A stretch of 64,000 nucleotides of DNA from Flavihumibacter stibioxidans (GTDB lineage: Bacteria; Bacteroidota; Bacteroidia; Chitinophagales; Chitinophagaceae). Positions within the stretch are counted from its first letter, which is position 1, and each line of letters begins with the position of its first letter. The position numbers were made by a program, and so were the translations under genes. The notes below the pieces were generated by a model, which was not told where the DNA came from, did no database searches, and saw only the letters and a program-made list of their open reading frames with translations. Shown here in pieces: positions 36,390 through 45,230 of the stretch. Location of the stretch: NCBI RefSeq assembly GCF_014332695.1, contig NZ_MBUA01000027.1, forward strand, positions 186,001 through 250,000. The letters run 5' to 3'.

Positions 36390-38399
36390 TTGAGAAAAAG
36401 CGCATATATATTCTCGTTGGTACTCATGGTAATAACCCTGCCCGTTTTGGCGCAGGACCCTATGGGGCGTTTGAGGGGCATGGGCAGGATGGGGGCTGGC
36501 GGTTCAAAAGGGCAGGACAGCCTGAAGCGGCGCGACAGTAACGAGGATTCCATCACGATCCGTTACCGGTATCTCGATACCTCACGCCTGCAGATGCTCG
36601 ATTCCTCTATTGTTGACTTTTATGCGCGATACCCGTTGCCGGTAGATTATACATCCCTCGGTAACCTGGGAACTGCAGCCCGTCCATACGGGTTTGCACC
36701 AAGGATGGTCAGTGGATGGGATCATGGTTTTCATGCTTTCGATGTGTATAAGCTGGGCATCGATAAGGTCAGATTTTTCCAGACTACCAGGCCGTATTCT
36801 GAGATGGGTTACCTGTTGGGCAGCCGATCAGAACAGATGATCCATCTGCTGCATACACAGAATATCAAGCCCAACTGGAACTTCGCTTTTCAATACCGGC
36901 TGATCAATGCACCCGGTTTTTTCAAGAACCAGAACACCAACCACAACAGTTACCTGTTCAACAGCGATTACCAGTCCAGGAACCGGCGCTACCATCTTTA
37001 TTTTATCGCCATGGGCAACTCCATGCAGTCCAATGAAAACGGTGGTATTAAAAATGACCAGGATTACCTCAATAATCTTACCACCTACAAGGAAAGAAGT
37101 ACGATCCCGGTTCAGTTGGGGGATTATGTGCAGGCAGGTACCAGTTTCCTGAACAGCAAGCTAAATACGGGTAACCGTCAGCGTTATAGTAATTTTTTTC
37201 TGCGCCAGCAATATGACCTGGGTAAAAAGGATTCCCTTGTAACAGATTCTACCGTAATACAGTTGTTCTATCCGAAATTCAGGATGGAACATACCATTCA
37301 ATATAACCGGTATCGTTTCAGGTACTATGATTCACGCCCCGACACCCCATTCTATGTGAAGAATTATAATTTCCTGCTGACACCGCAGAATGATTTCAAT
37401 ATAGAAGAGGAGTGGAATGAGTTGGTGAATGATTTCTCCCTTTACAGTTTTCCGGATGACAAAAATCCACAGCAATTCCTCAAAGCGGGCATTTCGCTGC
37501 AGAATCTGAGCGGGTTGTTCACGGACGGGAAACGAACCTATTACAACATGTTTTTGCATGGTGAATACCGCAACAAGACAAAAAACAAAAAGTGGGACCT
37601 GGAAGCGAATGGGAGGTTTTACCTCGCGGGATTCAACAACGCGGACTTTGATGTAAGCGGCAGCCTTAAAAGAGTGATCAGTAAAAAACTGGGCGCCATA
37701 CAGGTTGGTATGCAGAATGTGAACCGGACCCCTTCATTTATATTTGACAATGCGGGCAGTTTCAGCTTCGGCAACCAGCCTGCATTCAATAAAGAGAATA
37801 TCACCCGGATCTTCGGCGCCATAGAAAACGATGAAGGCCGCTGGAGGATCGCAGCCAGTTATTTCCTGGTCAGCAACTATACCTATTTCTACGAGTATTA
37901 CAAAGCGGGCCAGTCATCCGGATTATTCAATGTATTGGAGCTGGGTGGGCAAAAAACCTTCCGTGTGGGTAAGCGCTGGCATTGGATGGTAAGGTTACAG
38001 ATGCAGCAAAAAGCCGGAAACGCTCCCCTTAACCTGCCTTTGTTTTTCACCCACCAGCGATTTGGCTATGAGGGAACACTTGGGTTTAAAAACCTCCGCT
38101 TTGCCACCGGCCTTGAAGGAAGATATTATACTTCCTATAAAGCAGACCAGTATTCACCGCTGTTAAGCCGCTTTTTTTACCAGAACTCCCAAACGGTTAG
38201 TATGAACCTTCCCGATATCGCTGCATATGTGCATTTCAGGATCAGGAGTTTTGCTGCTTATGTGAGGGCAGAAAACATCAATACCGTGCGGGCAAAAGAC
38301 GGCGTTTTTGGTTTTACCAATAACAATCCGGCTGCACCCGGTTACGCTTATCCGGGCCTGCAGATCCGCATCGGGATCTTCTGGAGTTTTGTCAATTAA
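36390..38399 (+). CDS. Putative porin (DUF4289-type), TTG start
   Basis: A 669-residue outer-membrane beta-barrel protein of a Bacteroidota putative-porin family. The signal peptide MRKSAYIFSLVLMVITLPVLAQDP is complete only if translation starts at TTG 36390, two bases after the phosphorylase stop; the first ATG (residue 13) would cut into it, so TTG is well supported. A Gly/Met/Arg-rich stretch (31-43) follows, then a barrel-like region from about residue 65 with alternating aromatic residues, ending IRIGIFWSFVN. Function unproven; nucleoside or small-solute uptake would fit its neighbour. Confidence 0.78.
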   Translation: MRKSAYIFSLVLMVITLPVLAQDPMGRLRGMGRMGAGGSKGQDSLKRRDSNEDSITIRYRYLDTSRLQMLDSSIVDFYARYPLPVDYTSLGNLGTAARPYGFAPRMVSGWDHGFHAFDVYKLGIDKVRFFQTTRPYSEMGYLLGSRSEQMIHLLHTQNIKPNWNFAFQYRLINAPGFFKNQNTNHNSYLFNSDYQSRNRRYHLYFIAMGNSMQSNENGGIKNDQDYLNNLTTYKERSTIPVQLGDYVQAGTSFLNSKLNTGNRQRYSNFFLRQQYDLGKKDSLVTDSTVIQLFYPKFRMEHTIQYNRYRFRYYDSRPDTPFYVKNYNFLLTPQNDFNIEEEWNELVNDFSLYSFPDDKNPQQFLKAGISLQNLSGLFTDGKRTYYNMFLHGEYRNKTKNKKWDLEANGRFYLAGFNNADFDVSGSLKRVISKKLGAIQVGMQNVNRTPSFIFDNAGSFSFGNQPAFNKENITRIFGAIENDEGRWRIAASYFLVSNYTYFYEYYKAGQSSGLFNVLELGGQKTFRVGKRWHWMVRLQMQQKAGNAPLNLPLFFTHQRFGYEGTLGFKNLRFATGLEGRYYTSYKADQYSPLLSRFFYQNSQTVSMNLPDIAAYVHFRIRSFAAYVRAENINTVRAKDGVFGFTNNNPAAPGYAYPGLQIRIGIFWSFVN

Positions 38400-38431
38400 C
38401 AGCAGCCTGGCGGGTTTTAACAGTTGCAGAC

Positions 38432-38461
38432 TTGGATAATTCAAATTCCCTGCTAATTTTG
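38432..38461 (+). promoter_or_regulatory. Promoter abutting the HYC_CC_PP gene
   Basis: TTG at 38432-38434 and TAATTTTG at 38454-38461 are separated by exactly 19 bases, a full match to the Bacteroidota pattern. The box ends five bases before the TTG start codon at 38467, so the transcript would begin at or near the start codon, implying a leaderless message. Confidence 0.6.
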
Positions 38462-38466
38462 TCCTG

Positions 38467-38871
38467 TTGAAAAAGATTTTTACCATATCACTCTCGTTCC
38501 TGTATTTACTGGTTTCCAGTGGTTTGCTGCTGGAGGTACACCATTGCATGGGCCGCATCGCCGAAACGGGTATTGCCTGGATCGGAGAAGATGAGGAGGA
38601 CCAATGCGGGAAATGCGGTATGGATAAAAATGATGAAGGAAACCATTGTTGCAAGGATGAATACAAACTGGTAAAGGTATCTTCCGACCAAAAACCAGCC
38701 ACCCTGCAGTTTGTACTCGATGCGCCGGTGGCCATACTTACCACTTTGCAATGGCCTGAGTTGTACCAGCAGACGGTTTATCTTCACCCGGATTATTCCG
38801 GCAGGGCAAACGCCCCACCGCCGGCTGTGTCACCCTCGAAACAGGAATTGCTTTGCATATACAGGATTTGA
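38467..38871 (+). CDS. HYC_CC_PP-family protein
   Basis: A 134-residue protein, signal peptide or N-terminal membrane helix (MKKIFTISLSFLYLLVSSGLLLE), then the family-defining Cys/His sites: HHCMGR near 24-29, CGKCGM near 47-52, HCCKDE near 59-64, and a NAPPPA motif near 117. This small family of Bacteroidota is of unknown function and often lies with metal genes. The start is TTG 38467, as the next in-frame Met would remove the signal. The four Cys/His clusters could bind copper or zinc. It heads the metal-related run that continues with two HMA proteins. Confidence 0.75.
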   Translation: MKKIFTISLSFLYLLVSSGLLLEVHHCMGRIAETGIAWIGEDEEDQCGKCGMDKNDEGNHCCKDEYKLVKVSSDQKPATLQFVLDAPVAILTTLQWPELYQQTVYLHPDYSGRANAPPPAVSPSKQELLCIYRI

Positions 38872-38901
38872 GAAAGTCACTCCCCTGTGTGACCTTTTTC
38901 T

Positions 38902-38918
38902 AATGGCTTTCAGCCATT
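38902..38918 (+). terminator. Weak hairpin between the HYC_CC_PP and first HMA gene
   Basis: AATGGCT-TTC-AGCCATT, perfect 7-base arms, followed after GAATCA by TTTTTATT. A second short hairpin (GTCAC/GTGAC, 38876-38893, then CTTTTT) lies just before it. Either could terminate or protect the transcript from the upstream gene. Neither is strong. Confidence 0.35.
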
Positions 38919-38952
38919 GAATCATTTTTATTCCATCTAAAATTCTCAAATC

Positions 38953-39435
38953 ATGAAATCGCTTTCATTATTAAGCACGCTTGCTTTTATATTACTTTCC
39001 ACTTTTAGTTTTGGCCAGAACAGCGGAACCAACAAGGAAACCATCAAGGTATGGGGCAATTGCGGCATGTGTAAAAAGACCATCGAAACTGCTGCAAAAT
39101 CAGCCGGTGCCAGTACTGCCAGCTGGAATGAGGAATCCAAACAACTTGCCCTGACCTACAAAGGCAGGAAAACCAGCTCCGATAAGATCCAGCAGGCCAT
39201 TGCGGCTGCAGGATATGATACTGAAAAGTTCACTGCTGACAATTCCGCTTACGATAACCTTCACGGCTGTTGCAAATACGATCGCAAAGAAGCAGCCGCC
39301 GTTACCGAAAAAGCAGCCTGCTGCCAGAAAGGCGATTGCAAGGATACCTGTTGCAAGGACGGAACCTGTAAAGCCGGTACCGAATGCAAAAAAGAAGACG
39401 GTTGCTGCAAAGACAAATCCTGTTGTAAATCCTAA
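38953..39435 (+). CDS. Secreted HMA domain protein with metallothionein-like tail
   Basis: A 160-residue protein: signal peptide (cleavage near SFGQ), one heavy-metal-associated domain with GNCGMCKK (Cys37, Cys40), then from about residue 105 a short Lys-rich tail with 13 cysteines, mostly as CC or CxxxxCC pairs. HMA domains carry Cu(I) or similar ions; the tail resembles a metallothionein and could store metal. The pairing of an exported HMA domain and a Cys-rich tail on one chain is unusual. It is the first of two adjacent HMA genes (9-base gap). Probably copper handling in the periplasm; the metal is not shown by sequence. Confidence 0.82.
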   Translation: MKSLSLLSTLAFILLSTFSFGQNSGTNKETIKVWGNCGMCKKTIETAAKSAGASTASWNEESKQLALTYKGRKTSSDKIQQAIAAAGYDTEKFTADNSAYDNLHGCCKYDRKEAAAVTEKAACCQKGDCKDTCCKDGTCKAGTECKKEDGCCKDKSCCKS

Positions 39436-39444
39436 CTGAAAAAC

Positions 39445-39990
39445 ATGAAGAATCTCATAATGGTCCTGGCAATTGTATTGTCAGGATATAGCGCCGGCGC
39501 GCAATTCACTAAAGCTACCCTCCAGGCCAGCGGACTCACCTGTGCCCTTTGTACAAAAGCCATTAATAAATCGCTGGAACAACTCCCGTTTGTTTCTTCC
39601 GTAAAGGCTGATATTAAATCATCCAGTTTCGGAATCGTATTCAAAGACGGTTCTGATGTTGATATTGATGCCATTCGGAAAGGAGTGGAAGACGCGGGCT
39701 TCTCTGTTTCTAAATTGCAGCTTACCGGCAGTTTCAGCCAGGTGGCCATAAAAAATGACACCCATGCCACCATCAATGGCAAGACCTATCATTTTTTATC
39801 AGTGGCCAACCGGGTATTGGATGGTGAGCAGCAGGTCACTATCGTTGACAGGAATTTCCTTGGTGCAAAGGAATTCAAAAAATACAGCAAGTCCAGCAAC
39901 ATGAGTTGCGTACAGACCGGCAAGGCCGGGGACTGTTGTGCAAAAGACGGTGTAAGCGGTGGAACCCGTATTTATCACGTAACCATTTAA
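39445..39990 (+). CDS. Secreted HMA domain protein
   Basis: A 181-residue protein with a signal peptide (cleavage near SAGAQ) and an HMA domain with GLTCALCTKAI (Cys33, Cys36), followed by a second, beta-rich domain of about 80 residues that I do not recognise, containing QVTIVDRNFLG and a terminal CVQTGKAGDCC. It follows the metallothionein-tailed protein by nine bases and is separated from the thioredoxin gene by a hairpin. Likely a periplasmic metal-binding partner of that protein. Family assignment rests on the CxxC motif and the HMA pattern. Confidence 0.82.
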   Translation: MKNLIMVLAIVLSGYSAGAQFTKATLQASGLTCALCTKAINKSLEQLPFVSSVKADIKSSSFGIVFKDGSDVDIDAIRKGVEDAGFSVSKLQLTGSFSQVAIKNDTHATINGKTYHFLSVANRVLDGEQQVTIVDRNFLGAKEFKKYSKSSNMSCVQTGKAGDCCAKDGVSGGTRIYHVTI

Positions 39991-39995
39991 ATAAG

Positions 39996-40016
39996 GCCCA
40001 CCCGTTAGGGGTGGGC
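39996..40016 (+). terminator. Hairpin between the second HMA gene and the thioredoxin gene
   Basis: GCCCACCC-GTTAG-GGGTGGGC, perfect 8-base arms, right after the stop of the second HMA gene (39990) and 12 bases before the next start. It is followed by ATTATCATTAC, a weak T tract, so it may be a partial terminator or an mRNA-stability element. Confidence 0.55.
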
Positions 40017-40027
40017 ATTATCATTAC

Positions 40028-40504
40028 ATGAAAACATTCATTTTGGGCATGTTGTCGGTGGTTTTTTTCGCTACCGCTAATGCACAACCGAAAATAGGCA
40101 GCCAGGCCCCGGAGATTGTGCTAAAAGACAAAGAAGGCCGGCTGAAAACGCTTTCATCCCTCAAAGGAAAAGTTGTGCTGGTCGATTTCTGGGCCAGTTG
40201 GTGTGTTCCCTGCAGGAAATCGAACAGGCAAATGGTTCCCCTGTACAGGAAATACCAGTCAAAAGGATTTGAGATCTATGGCATCAGCCTGGATGAGGAT
40301 CCTGCTGACTGGCAAAAAGCAGTTGCAACCGACAGGATCAAATGGTGGCAGGTGAATGAGGCGGGCTGGAATGCGCCCAACGCACTTGCCTGGGGAATAG
40401 AACAACTGCCCACTTCATTCCTGTTGGATAAAGACGGCAGGATCATCTCGATTGACCCTACCCAGGTTGAGCTGGAAAAATACCTGCAACAAGCCCTGCA
40501 ATAA
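40028..40504 (+). CDS. TlpA-like periplasmic thioredoxin
   Basis: A 158-residue exported thioredoxin-fold protein of the TlpA/ResA type. Signal peptide to about residue 19 (TANAQ), AhpC/TSA-like start GSQAPEIVL, and redox motif WCVPC with Cys59 and Cys62. TlpA-type proteins keep periplasmic copper or heme sites reduced, which suits the neighbouring HMA genes. The cis-Pro loop LPTSFLLD near 133 is intact. It starts 12 bases after a hairpin and is followed closely (6 bases) by the outer-membrane protein gene. Confidence 0.87.
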   Translation: MKTFILGMLSVVFFATANAQPKIGSQAPEIVLKDKEGRLKTLSSLKGKVVLVDFWASWCVPCRKSNRQMVPLYRKYQSKGFEIYGISLDEDPADWQKAVATDRIKWWQVNEAGWNAPNALAWGIEQLPTSFLLDKDGRIISIDPTQVELEKYLQQALQ

Positions 40505-40510
40505 ATTCAA

Positions 40511-41341
40511 ATGAAAAGAAAGATATGGATTACCGGGTGGATGCTGTGCTTGGCAACAATTACCCGGTCACAGGAATTATATATTTTCTCGGACCCTGCT
40601 TCCAATGTGCCGGCAAAATCTCTCAGCGCCAAGCTGACCATGCGGCTGGCTGACAATCAGCTTACAGGTAAACTGAACCAGCGTTATATGCCGGAACTGA
40701 TGGCCGGTATCAGCAAGAGCCTGATGTTCCGGGCCAGTACCAGTTTCTCGGATTTTTATTCGGACAGGCTTCGCTGGGAATCTGTGAAGGGATACCTGAA
40801 ATGGCGGTTTTATTCACAGGATGGCATTCACCGCCATTTTCGGATGGCAGCCTTTGTGGATGGCGCTTATTCAAGGAATGACCTGGTATTTGATGAGATG
40901 AACCTTGATGGCGACAACAGCGGTATCCAGGCGGGGATCATCGGCACGCAGCTGGTAAATAAGCTGGCAGTTTCTGGAACTGCCAGCCTCATGCGGGTTT
41001 TTGATGAAAAATTCGGGACAGTCCATGGTGCCATGCACGACCAGAACGCGTTCAACTACAGCCTGTCGGCCGGCTACCTGCTCTTTCCCCGAAATTATTC
41101 GGATTATGAACAGGTCAACCTGAACCTGTATGTGGAACTTCTGGGAATGAAGGGGCTCGAGCGGGGAATGTATTACATGGATGTGGCGCCGGCCTTGCAG
41201 CTGATTTTCAATAGTTCCTCCAAGCTGAACCTGGGTGCACGCTTTGAAGCAGGCGGTAATATGGACCGTATAGCCCGCAATAATTATTTCCTCAGCTTCG
41301 AATCGACCTTCCTGAACGCATTTGGCAAAAAGCGGAAATAG
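40511..41341 (+). CDS. Outer-membrane barrel protein, DUF5777-like
   Basis: A 276-residue protein with a signal peptide (cleavage near TRSQ) and amphipathic strands through to the C-terminal FLNAFGKKRK. Related small barrels near redox and metal genes in Bacteroidota fall in DUF5777 or neighbouring families, but I am unsure of the exact one. It begins six bases after the thioredoxin gene, so the two are likely translated from one message. Function unknown; it may form an outer-membrane channel or sensor for the metal run. Confidence 0.65.
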   Translation: MKRKIWITGWMLCLATITRSQELYIFSDPASNVPAKSLSAKLTMRLADNQLTGKLNQRYMPELMAGISKSLMFRASTSFSDFYSDRLRWESVKGYLKWRFYSQDGIHRHFRMAAFVDGAYSRNDLVFDEMNLDGDNSGIQAGIIGTQLVNKLAVSGTASLMRVFDEKFGTVHGAMHDQNAFNYSLSAGYLLFPRNYSDYEQVNLNLYVELLGMKGLERGMYYMDVAPALQLIFNSSSKLNLGARFEAGGNMDRIARNNYFLSFESTFLNAFGKKRK

Positions 41342-41389
41342 AATAAAATAGCGGTCGGGACGTTATAGACTGGATCCAAATCCTGTATC

Positions 41390-42472
41390 ATGCAAAAAAT
41401 CAGGCTTTTAGGGGTCGTACTGCTTTTGGCAGGCGCGGCTCATGCCCAGAAAGTTGATCTCGACCGCTACAATTTTTCGGTGCTCTACCGGGTATTACCC
41501 AGGGTGCAGATCGACACCTCCTATCATACCTACAATTTTACCTGCGAAACAGGCCCGCTAATGAAAGTGGTTAACCCCAATGACCAGCCGCAGCATATGC
41601 TTGAAATTGAGGGCTGGCGCAGGCTCGATGGATTGGCCCATATTTCCGTGCACCTGAAAATGGAAGACCTGATCATCATGAAAACAGATGTTACCACCCG
41701 GGAGGAAGTCAAAAAGGACAAGAATGGGAATATCGTCAGCCGTAAGAACTGGTATGCCCCTGTTCTAACCTACACGTATGCAGCCCATGTGATGGTGAAG
41801 GATTACAAAGGAAGGCAGATGCAGCAATACCAGTTGGTATCCCGTTCTAACCAACACACTTACCGGGGGACAGAGTTTGGCAGCAGGGCGGCAGCGGCAA
41901 ATATTTTCCTGAATATGTTCACTATTACCACCCAGGTGAGCAGGGATGTCCTGTATCGTACGATAAACGGTTTATCCAATACTTTAACCGAACAATACGG
42001 ATATGCAGACCGGCGGTCAAATGAAGATGTATGGCTGCTGGGTAACCGCAGGCACCCTGAATATGACCGTTTTCGTTCAAACTGGTCCATCATCAAAAAT
42101 GCCCTTTTTAAACTGAATCCCAATGAGCCATTAGACCAGGTGAGGATGGAAGTAAAACCCGCCATTGCCTATTTTGAAAAATTGAAAAAGGATTACAGCG
42201 GCAGCAGCAAGGGAGACCGGAAGATGAGGTATGCCACCCATTACCTGCTGGCCAAACTTTATTATTACCTCGATGAGCCTGATATGGCCGTAAAAGAAGC
42301 ATCCGACCTGGTGCTCACGGATTATGATGCCAGGGACGGGCGAAACCTGGAAGCGGGTGCCACCTACCTGAAAGAGCAATTATTGTTGAACAAAAGAAAG
42401 ACCCGTTATTTTCCGCTTGACGTAATGAACTTTGAGGGGCCTCGCAATGAATCCTTATATTCGGCTCAGTAA
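41390..42472 (+). CDS. Hypothetical secreted protein with TPR-like C-terminus
   Basis: A 360-residue protein with a signal peptide (MQKIRLLGVVLLLAGAAHAQ). The N-terminal two-thirds is beta-rich with no motif I recognise; the last 120 residues (YFEKLKKDYSG through TYLKEQLLLN) look like two or three TPR-type helical repeats, including HYLLAKLYYYLDEPDMAVKEASDLVL. Similar proteins in Chitinophagaceae are annotated as hypothetical. It lies 48 bases after the outer-membrane protein and eight bases before gluconokinase, so it could belong to either unit. Confidence 0.7.
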   Translation: MQKIRLLGVVLLLAGAAHAQKVDLDRYNFSVLYRVLPRVQIDTSYHTYNFTCETGPLMKVVNPNDQPQHMLEIEGWRRLDGLAHISVHLKMEDLIIMKTDVTTREEVKKDKNGNIVSRKNWYAPVLTYTYAAHVMVKDYKGRQMQQYQLVSRSNQHTYRGTEFGSRAAAANIFLNMFTITTQVSRDVLYRTINGLSNTLTEQYGYADRRSNEDVWLLGNRRHPEYDRFRSNWSIIKNALFKLNPNEPLDQVRMEVKPAIAYFEKLKKDYSGSSKGDRKMRYATHYLLAKLYYYLDEPDMAVKEASDLVLTDYDARDGRNLEAGATYLKEQLLLNKRKTRYFPLDVMNFEGPRNESLYSAQ

Positions 42473-42480
42473 AGCTGCTT

Positions 42481-43938
42481 ATGCCATTATTTGCGGGTCT
42501 AGATATCGGGACTACCCATACCAAACTCATTGTTTGCGACCCTGCCATTAATATCCTTTTCCAGGCTAAAAAAGGCTACACCAAAGGATTTGGTGATACC
42601 CTTGACTGTGCTGAGATCCTGGAGGCGGTACGCACTTTGTTAAAAAAAGCAGCGGAGACCGGGGTTTTTACAGGCCAGGAACTGGTGGTTACATTCAGTA
42701 CTGCCATGCACAGCCTGGTATTGCTGAATGAAGCAGCAGAACCCCAGACTCCCTTATATACCTGGGCAGATACCAGCAGCCAGCCCGTAGTGCGGGAACT
42801 GGAAAATGACCCGCTGGTTCAGCAACTTTTCTTTGAAACAGGCACCCCATTCCACCCCATGTCGCCCTTATGCAAGCTGGCATGGATGAAACGTTCTTCA
42901 CCCAAGTTACTGGCAGGGGCTTTTAAAGCCACCGGCATTAAGGAATTTATATGGTACCAGGTTACCGGTCGCTGGGAAGCAGATCACAGCATTGCATCCG
43001 CAACCGGATTGTTTTCTCAGAAGACAATGCACTGGCATCCGGATGCAATGGAAATTGCCGGACTGCGTTTGGACCAGCTGGCTGCACCTGTACCGGTAAC
43101 ACACATTGTCAGTGCCAGCCCTACCGGGTTTGCGGCTGCCTGCAGCCTGCCGGAAACTACACGCTGGGTGATCGGTGGCAGCGATGGCGTACTGGCCCAA
43201 CTGGGCAGTGGCGCATTGGCGAAGGGAGTTGCTGCATTGACAATCGGCACCAGTGGTGCCATCAGGGTTACCATTCCGGATTTTACCGTGGACAGGAACA
43301 GGGAGTTATTTACCTACCATCTTGACCAGGAACATTCCGTTTCAGGAGGGGCAATCAATAATGGCGGGATCGTTTTGCAATGGTGGCAGCGCCAGGTGAT
43401 GGAGCTGCCTGATGACCTGCCAACAGCATTGGAAAAGTTTACGACTTCGGCTGCTTCGGTTATACCTGGCTGTGATGGCCTTGTTTGTCTCCCCTGGTTT
43501 GGGGGAGAGAGGGCCCCGGTTTGGGACGCGGAGGCAACCGGTATTTTTGCCGGGGTGAAGAATACACATGGCCAATCCCATTTTAAAAGATCCATTATAG
43601 AAGGCATCTGTTTTTCATTCAGGGTACTGCTTGAAAAACTGGAAGCGGCGCATGGACCTGTCCGTGAAGTCTATGCAAGTGGCGGTTTTACAGGCAGCAA
43701 GTGGTGGGTGCAGGTTATGGCAGATATCCTTGAAAGACCCCTGGTAATAAGGGATGATGCCGATGCCTCGGCGCTGGGTGCGGTAGCCGTTGGAATGAAG
43801 GCCGTGGGTATGATACGGCGTTGGGAGGACTTTCCGGCTCTTTCAGATGACAGGGGAGAAGTATATCACCCGGAAGTACAAACAAAAAATACATATTTCA
43901 GAAACTACGAACGATTTCTTCGCCTATGTCAGTTGTAA
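42481..43938 (+). CDS. gntK: FGGY-family gluconokinase
   Basis: A 485-residue FGGY sugar kinase. Phosphate-binding motif GLDIGTTHTK near 6-15, second motif LTIGTSGAIR near 257, and the C-terminal FGGY signature (VYASGGFTGSKWWVQVMADIL). The gene overlaps the next (gluconate permease) by 13 bases, and the partnership with GntP is the main reason for gluconate rather than xylulose or glycerol as substrate. It would make 6-phosphogluconate for the pentose-phosphate or Entner-Doudoroff route. Motifs and length are normal for the FGGY form; the short GntK form is a different fold. Confidence 0.83.
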   Translation: MPLFAGLDIGTTHTKLIVCDPAINILFQAKKGYTKGFGDTLDCAEILEAVRTLLKKAAETGVFTGQELVVTFSTAMHSLVLLNEAAEPQTPLYTWADTSSQPVVRELENDPLVQQLFFETGTPFHPMSPLCKLAWMKRSSPKLLAGAFKATGIKEFIWYQVTGRWEADHSIASATGLFSQKTMHWHPDAMEIAGLRLDQLAAPVPVTHIVSASPTGFAAACSLPETTRWVIGGSDGVLAQLGSGALAKGVAALTIGTSGAIRVTIPDFTVDRNRELFTYHLDQEHSVSGGAINNGGIVLQWWQRQVMELPDDLPTALEKFTTSAASVIPGCDGLVCLPWFGGERAPVWDAEATGIFAGVKNTHGQSHFKRSIIEGICFSFRVLLEKLEAAHGPVREVYASGGFTGSKWWVQVMADILERPLVIRDDADASALGAVAVGMKAVGMIRRWEDFPALSDDRGEVYHPEVQTKNTYFRNYERFLRLCQL

Positions 43939-45230
43939 TTATTGTTGTCGCCATCCTTGTTTTGCTGTTGTTAACCATCCGTAAAGTAAGTCCCTTTATT
44001 GCCCTGCTGCTAGTTACCCTGATGGTTGGGGCTATGTATGGCCTGCCCTTCCCAAAATTGATGAAGGCTGTCCAGGACGGAGTGGGCAGCATCCTGGGCA
44101 GCATGGCCCTGATACTGTGCCTGGGTGCCATGCAGGGGAAGTTGCTCGAAAAAAGCGGGGCTGCCGCCGTGATCAGCCGCTATCTCATGAAAAAATTCGG
44201 TGCCGGCAATTTGCAATGGGCCGTGTTGTTCATGGGCTTCCTGGTGGGCATACCCTTGTTTTACAATGCCGGATTTGTGATCCTGGTTCCTTTTATTTTT
44301 ACGATCGCTGCCAGTGCCGGTGTTCCCATATTGTATGTGGCGATTCCGATGGTTGCGTCACTTTCGGTTACTCACGGCTTCCTGCCACCGCATCCCGGAC
44401 CGGTTGGATTGGCCGCTATCTTTAAAGCATCTGTCGGGAAAACGATCCTGTATGGATTGATCATTTCCATTCCCATCCTGTGGATGGCGGGCATCCTGTT
44501 TGGCAGGCGGTTCCGGCACCATGGCACCATGGCACCGCCATCGGAACTCGCTGTAGAAGAAAAGAACCTGCCCGGTGCCACAACCAGCATCATGGTGGCG
44601 CTATTGCCTGTATTACTGATCGCCGTTCCGGCCGGTTTACTGCCGCTTCTTAATCCCGAACAACGGGTGGCAAAATTCCTGGCGGCCATCGGTGATCCGG
44701 TATTTGCCATGTTTATATCGGCTTTGCTGGCAGGCTATTTCCTGGGCATCAGGAAGGGTAAAACCATCACCACTGTTATGGGATATTACAGTTCGGCCAT
44801 AGAAAGCATTGCCATGATAATGATGGTAATCGCGGCGGGTGGTGCTTTCAAGGAGGTGCTTACCGTAACCGGCGTGGCAAATGAAGTGGCGGGCTTTGCA
44901 ACTGCGAATTCCTTTCCTCCGCTCGTGGCAGGCTGGCTGGTGGCTGCCACCATCAGGGTGGTGATTGGTTCAGCTACCATCGCGGGACTGACAGCTGCAG
45001 GTATCCTGGCACCCCTGGTGGCGGCAGGAGGGGTGTCGCCTGAATGGATGGTGTTGTCTGTTGGCGCAGGAAGTGTGTTCTGCTCACATGTTAATGATAC
45101 CGGATTCTGGATGTTCAAGGAATATTTCGGGCTGACAGTAAAGGAAACCCTGCTTTCCTGGACCATCATGGAATCAATTGTTTCCATTGCCGGCCTGCTG
45201 CTGGTTTTGCTGGCTTCTTCGTTTATGTAA
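43926..45230 (+). CDS. Gluconate:H+ symporter, GntP family
   Basis: A 434-residue inner-membrane transporter with about 12 helices. Seen: LILCLGAMQGKLLEKSGAA near 59, PLFYNAGFVILVP and HGFLPPHPGPVG near 155, all GntP-family landmarks. It takes up gluconate or a similar sugar acid with protons. The start overlaps the kinase gene by 13 bases, implying translational coupling. The stop overlaps the convergent ypdA stop by eight bases (TTA..TAA). No dedicated regulator gene is adjacent. Confidence 0.9.
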   Translation: MSVVIIVVAILVLLLLTIRKVSPFIALLLVTLMVGAMYGLPFPKLMKAVQDGVGSILGSMALILCLGAMQGKLLEKSGAAAVISRYLMKKFGAGNLQWAVLFMGFLVGIPLFYNAGFVILVPFIFTIAASAGVPILYVAIPMVASLSVTHGFLPPHPGPVGLAAIFKASVGKTILYGLIISIPILWMAGILFGRRFRHHGTMAPPSELAVEEKNLPGATTSIMVALLPVLLIAVPAGLLPLLNPEQRVAKFLAAIGDPVFAMFISALLAGYFLGIRKGKTITTVMGYYSSAIESIAMIMMVIAAGGAFKEVLTVTGVANEVAGFATANSFPPLVAGWLVAATIRVVIGSATIAGLTAAGILAPLVAAGGVSPEWMVLSVGAGSVFCSHVNDTGFWMFKEYFGLTVKETLLSWTIMESIVSIAGLLLVLLASSFM

